Origin: JBHOQX01 sp042408595
GTDB taxonomy: Bacteria > Chloroflexota > Chloroflexia > Chloroflexales > Roseiflexaceae
DNA: 64,000 bases
Direction: 5' to 3'
Assembly: GCA_042408595.1 (NCBI GenBank)
Contig: JBHOQX010000025.1
Span: 62,001 to 126,000 of the forward strand
Below the pieces are notes generated by a model. The model ran no database searches and was not told where the DNA came from. It was given only the letters and a program-made list of their open reading frames with translations. Made by a program: the position numbers and the translations under genes. Below, piece after piece: positions 15,105 to 23,615 of the stretch (positions are counted from its first letter, which is position 1; each line of letters starts with the position of its first letter).

Positions 15105-17945
15105 GTGGTGCCAGCGCGGAGCGGCCTCCATCGCACGGCGCACCCGTTCATACAGGTCGGCGGGAGTGAACGGCTTCTGGATGAAGCCGGCGAGGGGTTG
15201 TCCGGCGAGTTGCTCGACAGTATCGATCTCGGTGAAGCCGCTCATCAGCAGCACCGGCACGTCCGAGCGGATCGTGCGCAGCTGTCGCAGCGTCTGTGCA
15301 CCATCCAGCCGGGGCATAGTCAGATCGAGCAACACACAGTCGATCGTCTCGGCCTGCCGTGCGAACAGCGCCAGCCCCTCCTGCCCGTCCGCCGCGACCA
15401 GCGTCCGCAGACCGGCGCGCTCCAGCAGCCGCTGGGCGACGGTGCGCACCTCGGCTTCGTCGTCGATAATCAGCACGGTGCCGTGCGGCGTGTCGCGCGG
15501 CGAGGCCGCGGCCGGTTCTACGGCAGGGAGCGGCGCGGGCACCGCAGCCGGCTCGCAGGCAGGCGGAAGGAAGATGCGGAAGACCGTGCCGCGCCACGGC
15601 GCACTCTGCACCTGAAGCGCCCCCTGCCGCCCGCGCACGATCCCCTGCACCGCGGCCAGGCCCAGACCGCGTCCGGTGAACTTGGTTGTGAAAAACGGCT
15701 CGAAGATGCGCGCCATCGTCCGGTCGTCCATGCCGCAGCCAGTATCACGCACCTCCAACATGACATACTCGCCGGGGGCGGCCTCGGCGGCAGCCTGCAT
15801 GCCGGCCAGGTCGGCCGCTGTCAGCACGCGCCGCGCGAGTGCCACTCTGATCGTCCCCTCCTGGTTGCCGATCGCCTCCGACGCGTTGACAATCAGGTTC
15901 ATCACCACCTGCCGGATCTGGGCCGCATCGGCCATGATCGGCGGCAGGCCGGGTGTGAACTCCTGGTCCAGCGCGATCTTCTTGCCGATCGAGGCCCGCA
16001 GCAGTGTGCTCATCTCGCTCACCAGCTCGCGCAGGTCGAGGACCTGCGCCTCCACCCGCCCGCGGCCGGTGTAATCGAGCAACTGCCGCGTGAGAGCGGC
16101 GGCATGCCGCGCCACCCGCTCGATCTGCATGATCTGGGCATGCACCGGGTGGTCGGCGGGCAGATCGAGCAGCGCCAGCCCGGCATTGCCCAACACCACC
16201 GCTAGCATGTTGTTGAAGTCGTGGGCGATCCCACCGGCCAGCACGCCCAGGCTCTCCAGCTTCTGCGTCTCCAGCAGCTTGCGCTCGAACTCCAGTCGCA
16301 TCCGCTCAGCCTCACGGCGCTCGGTCACATCCAGCACCTGCCCGATCACGTGCAGCGGGCGGCCATCCGCATCGCGCACCAGCGACGTATGCAGCTCGCC
16401 GATGATGATAGCGCCGTTTTTGTGAACATAGCGCTTTTCAAGGACGAAACGCTCGATCTCGCCCGCCATCATACGTTTGCGCAGTTCAATATTCGCCGGC
16501 ATGTCTTCCGGCTCGGAGAAATCGGAGATCGTCATATGCGAGAGCTCTTCGGCGGTGTAGCCGAAGGTCTGGCAGAAGGCCCGGTTGACACGCGTCAGCC
16601 GACCATCCGGCGCGGAGATGCCGATCGCGATCGGGGCATACTCGAAAATCTGGCGGAAGTATTCCTCGCTCTCGCGCAGCGCCGCCTCGACGCGGGCGCG
16701 GGCGTCCAGCGCCTGCTGCAAACCGGCATGCAGGTGGGCGTTGTCCAGAGCGATCGCTGCAAGCTGGGCGAAGCGCACCAGGATATCGCGCTCGTCCGGG
16801 CCGAAGGTGCGGGTGCTATCCGACACAGTCATGCCAAGCACGCCGACGACCCGTCCGTTCGAGACGAGCGGCACCCCGATCAAGGCGCGCAGCAGGCTAT
16901 CGTTGATCTGGGGCGACCGGCCAGGCCAGATGCTATAATCGTCCACCATCAGCGGCTCGCCCGTCTGCCAGACGCGCCCGACAAGCCCTTCGCCGGGCCC
17001 CAGACGCATGCCGTGATGGTGCATATGCACTCCCCGAGCGACGCGCAGCGTCAGCGCCTCGCCGTCGGCATCCACCAGGTAGAGAAAGCCGTTCGGCGTC
17101 TCGAGCAGGCGGGCGGCACGCACGACGATATCTTCCAACAGCTCGACGGGATCGAGCCGGTTGAGCAAGCCAAGCGCGGTCTCGTGCAGCGCGGCCAGGT
17201 AGTCGTTCTGGCGGCGGAGCTGCTCCTGGGCGTGCCGCTCCTCGGTGATGTCCTGCCCCGCTCCATAGACCCGGGCGATCCCGTGCTCGTTTGTTTCCGG
17301 GTAGGCATACTCCCGCAGCCAGCGGACCTGACCGTCACGTTTGATCAGCCGAAAGGTGCAGACGGCGGACCGGCCGCTGCGCAGCGCTGCGATATGGCGC
17401 AGAACCGCAGCGCGATCCGCGGGGTGGATGATGCTGAGCCAGATGCCGTGTGTGCCCAGTTCCTCCGGCGTGTACCCGGTGATCCGGTTGAACGCCGGCG
17501 TCATCCACTCGCTGACCGGCTCACCGCGCTCATCAAAGGCAAACGCGTAGACATAGTCGGAGGTCAGGCCGATGATCTTCTGGTGACGGGCATCCCGCTC
17601 GCGCAGCGCCTCCTGCGCCCGGGCGCGGGCGGCGGTCTGCCGCAGGATAATCTCGGCTGAGATCATCGTCGCAATGGCCATGAGGACGATCGTCAGGCGC
17701 GAACTGGTATAGTCAGCCGAGAGCTGCGCCACCGCTGGGATAGCGACGGCCATGCTGATACAGATGACAGCGAGGTAGACGCGCCGCGGATACCAACTCG
17801 CCGCGACGAAGACAGGGACGATCAGCAGGATGAGCAGTGAGTCCGACCCGCGCAACCAGACATCCGCCGCGGCAAAGGCCAGCACGAACAACGTATGCCC
17901 GGCAAGAAACTGCCAGGCTGGGGGTGGTTTAATCGATCGTCTCAT
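15087..17945 (-). CDS. Hybrid sensor histidine kinase (PAS-GAF-PAS-HisKA-HATPase-REC)
   Basis: 952 residues. Three or four hydrophobic spans fill residues 10-100. A PAS domain (about 115-240), a GAF domain (about 260-410) and a second PAS (about 425-550) follow. The HisKA phosphorylation site is LAGGIAHDFNNMLAVV. The ATPase has the N box NLIVNASEAIG, DTGCGM and FEPFFTTKFTGRGLGL. A C-terminal receiver domain (about 825-940) has the acidic start VLIIDDEAEVR, the phospho-acceptor in LLDLTMPRLDG and the conserved Lys in FIQKPFT. The kinase is membrane bound and probably passes phosphate to its own receiver. No response regulator lies next to it and its signal is unknown. Confidence 0.92.
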   Translation of the reverse strand: MRRSIKPPPAWQFLAGHTLFVLAFAAADVWLRGSDSLLILLIVPVFVAASWYPRRVYLAVICISMAVAIPAVAQLSADYTSSRLTIVLMAIATMISAEIILRQTAARARAQEALRERDARHQKIIGLTSDYVYAFAFDERGEPVSEWMTPAFNRITGYTPEELGTHGIWLSIIHPADRAAVLRHIAALRSGRSAVCTFRLIKRDGQVRWLREYAYPETNEHGIARVYGAGQDITEERHAQEQLRRQNDYLAALHETALGLLNRLDPVELLEDIVVRAARLLETPNGFLYLVDADGEALTLRVARGVHMHHHGMRLGPGEGLVGRVWQTGEPLMVDDYSIWPGRSPQINDSLLRALIGVPLVSNGRVVGVLGMTVSDSTRTFGPDERDILVRFAQLAAIALDNAHLHAGLQQALDARARVEAALRESEEYFRQIFEYAPIAIGISAPDGRLTRVNRAFCQTFGYTAEELSHMTISDFSEPEDMPANIELRKRMMAGEIERFVLEKRYVHKNGAIIIGELHTSLVRDADGRPLHVIGQVLDVTERREAERMRLEFERKLLETQKLESLGVLAGGIAHDFNNMLAVVLGNAGLALLDLPADHPVHAQIMQIERVARHAAALTRQLLDYTGRGRVEAQVLDLRELVSEMSTLLRASIGKKIALDQEFTPGLPPIMADAAQIRQVVMNLIVNASEAIGNQEGTIRVALARRVLTAADLAGMQAAAEAAPGEYVMLEVRDTGCGMDDRTMARIFEPFFTTKFTGRGLGLAAVQGIVRGRQGALQVQSAPWRGTVFRIFLPPACEPAAVPAPLPAVEPAAASPRDTPHGTVLIIDDEAEVRTVAQRLLERAGLRTLVAADGQEGLALFARQAETIDCVLLDLTMPRLDGAQTLRQLRTIRSDVPVLLMSGFTEIDTVEQLAGQPLAGFIQKPFTPADLYERVRRAMEAAPRWHHGTMTR

Positions 17946-17996
17946 TATCGTCTACCGGCCGCCAGTGGGCATGCGCCGCTCCATGCGACCGTGCCT

Positions 17997-18025
17997 AGTA
18001 TACACCAGGCTGGCGCCGCGTACAA
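17997..18025 (-). promoter_or_regulatory. Promoter of the hybrid kinase gene
   Basis: Minus-strand TTGTAC (18020-18025), 17-nt spacer and TATACT (17997-18002), ending about 50 nt upstream of the kinase ATG. Confidence 0.65.
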
Positions 18026-18140
18026 GCGATTCGGCAGCAGAGCGGCAACAAGGACGCGAGATGGAGGACCGCTTTGAACGAGGGATGAGGGACAGCGGGT
18101 TACAAACGACGGATGACGCATCAGGAGCCCGCCTCAGGGC

Positions 18141-20051
18141 TCAGAAGCCGCCCGCCCCGCGCGGCCGGGCGCGCTCCAGCAGCACGAACGCAGCGGTGGC
18201 GACGAGCATAAGCAGCGTGCTCAACGCCAATGCTTGGCCGTAGTTGGCCGCGCCGGGCTGACCGAGCAGCCGGGCGATCACCAGCGGGGCCGTCGGGTAC
18301 TGTGGGCGGGCCAGCAGCAGCGCCGCGCCGAAATCGCCGAGCGAGACGGTAAAGGCGAAGATCGCCCCGGCCAGCAGCGACGGGGCGAGCAGCGGCAGGT
18401 CGACCAGAAGGGCGATGCGTAGCGGCCCGGCCCCCAGCCCGGCGGCGGCCTCGCGCAGCCGGGGGTCGAGCGCGGCCAGCGCCGGCAGCAGGCTGCGCAC
18501 CACGAACGGAAAGGCCAGCAGCGTGTGCGCCGCCGGGATCAGCAGCGGCGACTCGATCAGGCGCAGCGGCGGCTGCCCGAACGCGAGCAGATAGCCCAGT
18601 CCAAGCGTCACCGCGCTGGTACCGAGCGGGAGCATGAACAGCGGGTCCAGGAGAGCGCTGAGCGCTGAGCATGGAGTGCTGAGCGCTGAGTGCAGAGTGC
18701 GCCATCCGTCATCGGCCGCCCAGCGTCTTTGGTCCTTCGCCCTGTGTTCTTCGTCCTTTGTCCTTCGTCCGCCGTCTAAAGCCGTCCCCGGTCCCTCGGT
18801 CTCCACCCCTCTCTCGGTCTGTGTCTCCTGAGCCTTCGCCCCTGACCTCTGCCCCCGATGCAACAGGTAGGCCGCCGGCACGCCGACCAGTAGCGCCAGG
18901 CCGGTGGTCATCAGCGCGAAGAGCAGCGAGTTGCCGATCGCGCGCAACGGCGCGACGAAGAACGCCGACCCGGTACGGTTGACGCTGAGCAGCCGGTAGT
19001 AGGCGAGCGTCAGGCCGCCATCCGGCCCGAGTTCGCTGACAGAGCGCAGCGCCAGGGCCAGCAGCGGCGCCCCGACCAGCAAAAGGAGCAGCGCAATCGT
19101 CGCGCCGATCAGCAGGCGCTCGCGCCAGCCAGGCGGGCGGCGGGCGGCGGCCGGGCGCTGCTCCAGCGGCACAGCACGCCCCAGCAGCCGTGTGTAGAGC
19201 AGCGTAGACGCGAGCGTCACCGCCATCTGCACCAGGGCCAGGGCCGCCGCGGCGTCCAGCCGCAGCGCCTGGGCGGTCAGCCGGTAGATTTCAACCTCGA
19301 CGGTGGCGAAGCGCGGGCCGCCGAGCAGCAGCACGATCCCGAAGCTCGAGAAGGTAAAGATGAAGACCAGCAGCGCCGCCGCCCCGATCGACGGCAGCAG
19401 CAGCGGCAGCGTCACGACGCGCAGGACGCGCAGCCGGCCCGCGCCGAGGCTGGCGGCGGCCTCCTCCAGCGCCGGGTCGAGCGTGCTCCAGAACCCGCCG
19501 ACGATCCGCAGCACGACGGCGTAGTTGTAGAACACGTGCGCCAGCAGCACCAGCCCGAGCGTCTGGCTGGCCTGGATCGGCGGCCGCTCCAGCCCGAGCA
19601 GCCCCTGGAGCGCGGCGTTCAGCAGGCCGCGCGGGCCGAGCAGCGCCCCGAACGCCGCGGCGACCACCACCGTCGGTAGGACAAAGGGCGCCGTGGCGAT
19701 GGCCCGCAGCCAAGGCTTGCCGGGGAATTCAAAGCGGGCGAAGACCCAGGCGGCCGGCAGCGCCGCAGCGAGCGTCAGCGCTGTGGAGAGCGCCGCCTGC
19801 CAGGCGCTGAACCCGATGACGCCGAGCTCGTACTGGTCGCTGAGGGTCGCCAGCGCCCCAGCGCCGCCATCGCGGAAGCTCACCCCCAGGATAGCGCTCA
19901 GCGGGTAGAAAAAGAAGATCGCCAGGAATCCGAGCGGCAGGAGAAAGACCAGCCATGCCAGGCGTGCGGCGCCATCCCAAACGCTCGCACCCCGACCCCA
20001 CCCGCGCAGCGGGCGCCGTACCACCGACCGTCGTTCGTCGAAGCCGCTCAT
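18141..20051 (-). CDS. thiP: Thiamine-type ABC transporter permease, fused double domain (ThiP-like)
   Basis: 636 residues with two permease halves. The first ABC contact loop is AAASLGAGRLRVLRVVTLPL and the second is AAAGLGAGPLRIALLVDLPL; about 11-12 membrane segments are visible. Iron transporters (FbpB/AfuB) share this architecture, but a thiamine-type binding protein under a TPP riboswitch lies 1.5 kb away, which favours ThiP. Residues about 398-468 form an odd polar insertion (GRRTKDEEHRAKDQRR, SALSTPCSALSALL) between membrane segments; the DNA there consists of the same low-complexity repeats found between genes. No ATPase gene is adjacent. Confidence 0.82.
   Translation of the reverse strand: MSGFDERRSVVRRPLRGWGRGASVWDGAARLAWLVFLLPLGFLAIFFFYPLSAILGVSFRDGGAGALATLSDQYELGVIGFSAWQAALSTALTLAAALPAAWVFARFEFPGKPWLRAIATAPFVLPTVVVAAAFGALLGPRGLLNAALQGLLGLERPPIQASQTLGLVLLAHVFYNYAVVLRIVGGFWSTLDPALEEAAASLGAGRLRVLRVVTLPLLLPSIGAAALLVFIFTFSSFGIVLLLGGPRFATVEVEIYRLTAQALRLDAAAALALVQMAVTLASTLLYTRLLGRAVPLEQRPAAARRPPGWRERLLIGATIALLLLLVGAPLLALALRSVSELGPDGGLTLAYYRLLSVNRTGSAFFVAPLRAIGNSLLFALMTTGLALLVGVPAAYLLHRGQRSGAKAQETQTERGVETEGPGTALDGGRRTKDEEHRAKDQRRWAADDGWRTLHSALSTPCSALSALLDPLFMLPLGTSAVTLGLGYLLAFGQPPLRLIESPLLIPAAHTLLAFPFVVRSLLPALAALDPRLREAAAGLGAGPLRIALLVDLPLLAPSLLAGAIFAFTVSLGDFGAALLLARPQYPTAPLVIARLLGQPGAANYGQALALSTLLMLVATAAFVLLERARPRGAGGF
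18645..18860. repeat. Low-complexity repeat block inside thiP
   Basis: Tandem imperfect GAGCGCTGAGC/GTGCTGAGCGCTGAGTG units (18650-18710) are followed by TTCGTCCTTTGTCCTTCGTCC-like units (18735-18775). Both types recur in intergenic spacers elsewhere in the window, yet here they are translated in frame within the permease. Confidence 0.65.
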
Positions 20052-20105
20052 GCGAGATCCATTCCGCGGCCATGGTTCGCATACCCCGGAGAGAGGAGAC
20101 CGACC

Positions 20106-20918
20106 ATGGCAAACCGACGCGTGTCATTCCTGATCGCCGGGATGCTGGCTGCTGCCGTGCTGCTTGGCTGGGTGGTCACGCTGCTGTTCACCCGCCCCGC
20201 CGCCACTCCCAGCCTGGCGGTTGCCACTCCGGCCGCCAGCGCGCCGACGGCGCGAGCGGCTCCGTCGCCAGGCGCTGCTCCCACAGCAGCCGCGTCCCCA
20301 GACGCGACCGCCGCGCCGCCCACGGCCGTTCCTGCGACAACCATACCCACCGCGCCAGCACCCGCTACGCCGGCGGCTGCCGCGGTGTCGCAGCGTCTGG
20401 GCGAGCTCGTCGCGCAGTTGCGCAGCGGCGAGCTGGAGGCTGTCATGGTCTACGACAGCGGCGACCGCTCGACCGCTCGCGTCATCTTCGATCTAGGCGA
20501 CGGGCAAAACGCGCCGGGCCTGTCCATGCACACCGTCTACACCAGCAGCGAGGAGACGCGAACGACCGACCGGATCGAGATCCGCGGCGAGGCGTGGGAG
20601 CGGCAGGATGATCGCCCCTGGGCGACGGCCCACGCCCACGGCCACATCCGCGGCCAGCTTCAGTCGTTCCTGCCCGACCCGGCCTACATGCGCGAGATCG
20701 CCACGCCCGACGCGGCCACGATCAGCTGGTACGATCCGAGCCGCGAGAGCGCGATGACCCTGATACTCGACCCGGCAAGCGGGCTGCCGCGCGAGCTGCG
20801 CCAGCAGCCGCGCGGGGGCGGGCCACGCCTGACCATCATCTATCGCGGCTGGAACACGCCAGTCACGATCATGCCACCGTCGCAACGAGGGAGACACGTA
20901 TGCGCACATTCCGCCTGA
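20106..20918 (+). CDS. Membrane-anchored protein of unknown function with Ala/Pro/Thr linker
   Basis: 270 residues. One N-terminal membrane anchor (FLIAGMLAAAVLLGWVVTLLF) is followed by a 65-residue Ala/Pro/Thr-rich linker and an exported domain of about 170 residues beginning SQRLGELVAQLRSGELEAVM. The domain contains DRIEIRGEAWERQDD and a strand-rich C-terminus (AMTLILDPASGLPRELRQ), faintly reminiscent of LolA/LppX-type lipoprotein carriers. I cannot confirm that. The start has GGAG at good spacing. It overlaps the next gene by 19 nt and separates thiP from thiB on the opposite strand. Confidence 0.65.
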   Translation: MANRRVSFLIAGMLAAAVLLGWVVTLLFTRPAATPSLAVATPAASAPTARAAPSPGAAPTAAASPDATAAPPTAVPATTIPTAPAPATPAAAAVSQRLGELVAQLRSGELEAVMVYDSGDRSTARVIFDLGDGQNAPGLSMHTVYTSSEETRTTDRIEIRGEAWERQDDRPWATAHAHGHIRGQLQSFLPDPAYMREIATPDAATISWYDPSRESAMTLILDPASGLPRELRQQPRGGGPRLTIIYRGWNTPVTIMPPSQRGRHVCAHSA

Positions 20919-21418
20919 TCATGCTCCTGGCCGCGCTGTTCGCCGCCGCGCTCGGCGTGGCCCACGCCGCCGGCCCGACGCTGACCGTCACCGCGCCGAC
21001 GGACGGGGCGCAGATCGAGGGCCGCACCGTGACCGTCGTGTTCACCGCAGGAGACTTCGCGATCGTCCCCTCGACCGTCCCGCTGGAGCAGTACGGCAAG
21101 CGTCCCGACCTGAACAAACCGCATGAAGGCCACCTGCACCTGACGCTCGACTTGCAGCCGCTGGTCGTCTGGGACCGCAACGCACCCTACACCTTCACCG
21201 ACGTGCCCCCCGGCGAGCACCAACTCAAGGTCGAGCTGGCGAATAACGATCACTCATCCCTGTCCCCGCCCGTCATCCGTACGCTCCGTTTCCGCACCAT
21301 TTCACCGGCGAGGATGCCCACGACCGGTGAGGCGGACGCACCCACGGCCCTGGCGCTGCTGGCGCTCGCGGCGGCGCTGGCGGGGATCGGGCTGCTGCTG
21401 CGGCGGCGCGCCGCCTAA
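20900..21418 (+). CDS. Secreted protein with LPxTG-like C-terminal anchor
   Basis: 172 residues. A signal peptide (MRTFRLIMLLAALFAAALG, cleavage near AHAA) precedes a beta-rich domain with LTVTAPTDGAQIEG, KPHEGHLHLTLDLQPLVVW and TDVPPGEHQLKVELANNDHS, similar in pattern to DUF4399-like extracellular domains. The C-terminus is a sorting-signal look-alike: MPTTGEA, a hydrophobic stretch, then LLLRRRAA. GAGGGAG precedes the ATG. It is translationally coupled to the gene before it. Its ligand is unknown; the His-rich loop could bind metal. Confidence 0.7.
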   Translation: MRTFRLIMLLAALFAAALGVAHAAGPTLTVTAPTDGAQIEGRTVTVVFTAGDFAIVPSTVPLEQYGKRPDLNKPHEGHLHLTLDLQPLVVWDRNAPYTFTDVPPGEHQLKVELANNDHSSLSPPVIRTLRFRTISPARMPTTGEADAPTALALLALAAALAGIGLLLRRRAA

Positions 21419-21421
21419 GCG

Positions 21422-21554
21422 GCTGTCTGAAACGCTCCGAGCGGGGGAGGGGGCCGCAGACGCGCAGGCGAACTCCGGCTGCGCCGCCGACCACGCGGTG
21501 GAAATCAGGATCTTGTCGAGCTGCGCCCTCCAACCCCTCCGCGTTTCAGGCAGG
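21422..21554. mobile_element. MITE-like element, copy 1
   Basis: A 133-bp noncoding element bounded by inverted ends: CTGTCTGAAACGC (21423-21435) and the complement of CTGCCTGAAACGC (21541-21553), 12 of 13 matching. Its inner right arm, read from the end, is GCGGAGGGGTTGGAGGGC, nearly identical to a stretch in a second element at 56024-56160. It lies between convergent genes. It has no coding capacity and no obvious target duplication. Confidence 0.6.
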
Positions 21555-21583
21555 TTCGCGTCTCCAACACTTCCGCTTCATAC

Positions 21584-22723
21584 TCACCGCAGCACCGTCT
21601 TCGTCCACTGCTCGATCCACCGGTCGCGATTCTTGCCGATCTCCTCCGGGCTAAGGCCGGCCGGCTGCGGCGGCACTTCGGCAAACTTCCTGAACACCTC
21701 CGGCAACGCGGCATCCGGCAGCACCGGATAGACGAACATCTGCAGCGGGATGTCCTCCTGGAACGGCTTGCTGAGCATGAAATCGAGAAATGCGCGCGCG
21801 AGTGCAGGATTCTTCGCGCCTTTCAGCACGCCGGCGAACTCGATCTGGCGGAAGCTGCCATCGAGCAGGTTGCCGGTCGGCGGCTCGGTCAGTTTCCCTT
21901 CGCTGAAAAAGACCTCCGCGGCCGGGCTGGTCGCATAGGAGACGACCAGCGGGCGCGGTCCCTTGCCGGATGACCCGCTGAAATGCGTGTAGTAGGCATC
22001 CTCCCAGCCGTCGGCGACAAGCAGATCATTGGCGCGCAGGTCCTTCCAGAAATCGAGCCAGGTGTAGTTGCCGCTCGTGCCGAAGCGGGCGATCGTCGCC
22101 AGCAGAAACGCCAGCCCCGGCGACGAGGTGGCCGGGTTCTCGACCACCAGCTTCCCTTTCCATGCCGGCTTGGTCAGCTCCTCCAGGCGTGTGGGCGGCG
22201 CCAGGTTGTTCTTTTGCAGGTACGCTTTGTCGTAATTGATGTTCACGTAGCCATAGTCGATCGGCAGCAGGCGGTTGGACGGATCGAGCCGCAGGTCGGC
22301 AGGGATGGTCGCCAGCGCCGGCGACTGGTAGGGCTCAAAGATATCCGCGTCGAGCGCGCGGCTGAGGAAGGTGTTGTCCACACCGAAGAAGACATCCGCC
22401 AGCGGGGCGTTCCTCGCCAGGATGGCCTTGTTCAGCGCCGCGCCGGCATCGCCGGACTTAAGGAACGCCACCTTCGCGCCGGTGCGCTGCTCGAAGGCGG
22501 CAAGCACATCCGCGCTGACATTGAAGCTGTCGTGCGCCATGACGGTGAGCTTCTGGCCGGCGAATGACCCGGCCGTCGCCGCGGGCGCGGCGGTGGGCGC
22601 GGCGGTGGGCGCGGCGGGCTGTGTCGCGACAGCCACGGTGGGCGCGGCGGTGGGCGCGGCGGGCTGCTGCGCACCGCAGGCAGCCAGGGCCAGCAGCAGC
22701 AACAGCGGAATGAGTCTGCGCAT
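21584..22723 (-). CDS. thiB: Thiamine ABC transporter substrate-binding lipoprotein ThiB-like
   Basis: 379 residues from the ATG at 22723, which has AAGGAGGA before it; the frame reads upstream but without a ribosome site. The signal segment and lipobox (LLLLALAAC) are followed by a repetitive Ala/Pro/Thr linker and a type-2 periplasmic binding fold: LTVMAHDSFNVSADVLAAFE, DVFFGVDNTFLSRAL and PIDYGYVNINYDK are typical of thiamine-binding TbpA/ThiB. A TPP riboswitch sits upstream. The permease gene thiP is on the same strand but 1.5 kb downstream, beyond two opposite-strand genes, so the two are probably separate transcripts. Confidence 0.92.
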   Translation of the reverse strand: MRRLIPLLLLLALAACGAQQPAAPTAAPTVAVATQPAAPTAAPTAAPAATAGSFAGQKLTVMAHDSFNVSADVLAAFEQRTGAKVAFLKSGDAGAALNKAILARNAPLADVFFGVDNTFLSRALDADIFEPYQSPALATIPADLRLDPSNRLLPIDYGYVNINYDKAYLQKNNLAPPTRLEELTKPAWKGKLVVENPATSSPGLAFLLATIARFGTSGNYTWLDFWKDLRANDLLVADGWEDAYYTHFSGSSGKGPRPLVVSYATSPAAEVFFSEGKLTEPPTGNLLDGSFRQIEFAGVLKGAKNPALARAFLDFMLSKPFQEDIPLQMFVYPVLPDAALPEVFRKFAEVPPQPAGLSPEEIGKNRDRWIEQWTKTVLR

Positions 22724-22761
22724 CGGTCGTCCTCCTTGGTGATCGTCGCCCAGGCATGCCA

Positions 22762-22793
22762 AACGCCGCCGACCAGCGGTGGTCGGCGGCGTT
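22762..22793 (-). terminator. Riboswitch expression-platform hairpin
   Basis: A perfect 14-bp stem, AACGCCGCCGACCA / TGGTCGGCGGCGTT, with a 4-nt loop, between the TPP aptamer and thiB. On the minus strand it is followed by only a short TTT-like tract (GTTTGG). Termination when TPP is bound is the likely mechanism. Confidence 0.65.
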
Positions 22794-22806
22794 CGCAAAC
22801 GTGAGC

Positions 22807-22902
22807 GCTTCCCTACGCTGGCATGATCCAGGTCAGGTTCGAAGGGTCCGCGGCATCGGTCGGGCCGCGCTCTCAGCCGGGCTCGCCCGGCTCCCCTAGC
22901 GG
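22807..22902 (-). promoter_or_regulatory. TPP riboswitch (THI element)
   Basis: The minus strand carries the conserved THI-box parts in order: a P1/P2 start around GGGGAGCC, CTGAGA, then ACCCTTCGAACCTGA, CTGGATCATGCCAGCG and TAGGGAAGC. These are the hallmarks of the thiamine pyrophosphate aptamer. It precedes the thiB gene with a hairpin in between. Confidence 0.95.
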
Positions 22903-23115
22903 TATGAACTTATCGAATGGCGTAAAGATACCACCGCCACGGGCGGCTGTCAACCGGCGGGGCCTTCCTGGCCCGTCCGACTTGCGCCCGGCCAGGGCCG
23001 GACCGTTGTTCGATGGGAAACACGAGGCCGACCCGTGCGGGCGGTTACGCCGCCATGCTCTGGGATCGGGCGGCGCCCCACGGCCCCGCCGCACCCCACG
23101 GCCAACCTGCGCCTT

Positions 23116-23144
23116 TTGCGCGGGCAGGGCCTTTGTGATATACT
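23116..23144 (+). promoter_or_regulatory. Promoter of the nuo operon
   Basis: TTGCGC (23116-23121), 17-nt spacer and TATACT (23139-23144), about 37 nt upstream of the nuoA start. The rest of 22903-23115 holds no gene or signal I can name. Confidence 0.65.
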
Positions 23145-23180
23145 GAGCAAACCCAAGCCCTGCCCAGAAGGAGCGCAGCC

Positions 23181-23537
23181 GTGCTCAGCAACTACGCCTT
23201 CATCGGGCTCTTCGTCATCGCCGCGGCGACCTTCCCCATGCTCCCGCTGGCGGCAGCCTACTTCATTCGCCCGCGCCGCCCCACCCCGACCAAGCTCAGC
23301 ACCTACGAGTGCGGCCTGGAGGCGATCGGCGACATCCGGGTGCAGTTCAAGGTACAATACTATCTCTACGCCCTGGCGTTCGTGATTTTCGATATCGAAG
23401 TTGTCTTTCTCTATCCGTGGGCTGTCGCCTTTCATCAACTCGGCCTGTTCGCCCTGGTTGAGATGGCGATCTTTCTGCTCATCCTCGCTGGCGGCCTGGT
23501 TTACGCCTGGAAGAAGGGCGCGCTGGAGTGGGTGTAG
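23181..23537 (+). CDS. nuoA: NADH-quinone oxidoreductase subunit A
   Basis: 118 residues with three membrane segments. The conserved loop STYECGLEAIGDIRVQFKVQ and the following DIEVVFLYPWA are diagnostic for NuoA. The start is GTG with AAGGAG upstream. It is the first gene of a twelve-gene complex I operon. The subunit sits in the membrane arm next to NuoH, near the quinone site. Confidence 0.97.
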   Translation: MLSNYAFIGLFVIAAATFPMLPLAAAYFIRPRRPTPTKLSTYECGLEAIGDIRVQFKVQYYLYALAFVIFDIEVVFLYPWAVAFHQLGLFALVEMAIFLLILAGGLVYAWKKGALEWV

Positions 23538-23547
23538 CCGGGTTCAG

Positions 23548-23615
23548 AGCGCAGCGTTCACTCGTGACCCCTGATCGCCCGGCGCCTCTGAACGCTGACT
23601 GTTGAACGCTGACCT
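23548..23615. repeat. Low-complexity repeats in the nuoA-nuoB gap
   Basis: Units CAGCGTTCACTCG, CTCTGAACGCTGACTG and TTGAACGCTGACC run up to the nuoB ATG, leaving no recognisable Shine-Dalgarno. They match the AACGTTGAACGCTGA family seen near 13020, 27440 and 31600. Confidence 0.6.

Noticed and set aside
22958..23438. Minus-strand frames opposite nuoA
   Set aside because: Antisense of nuoA and of the promoter region, without supporting signals.
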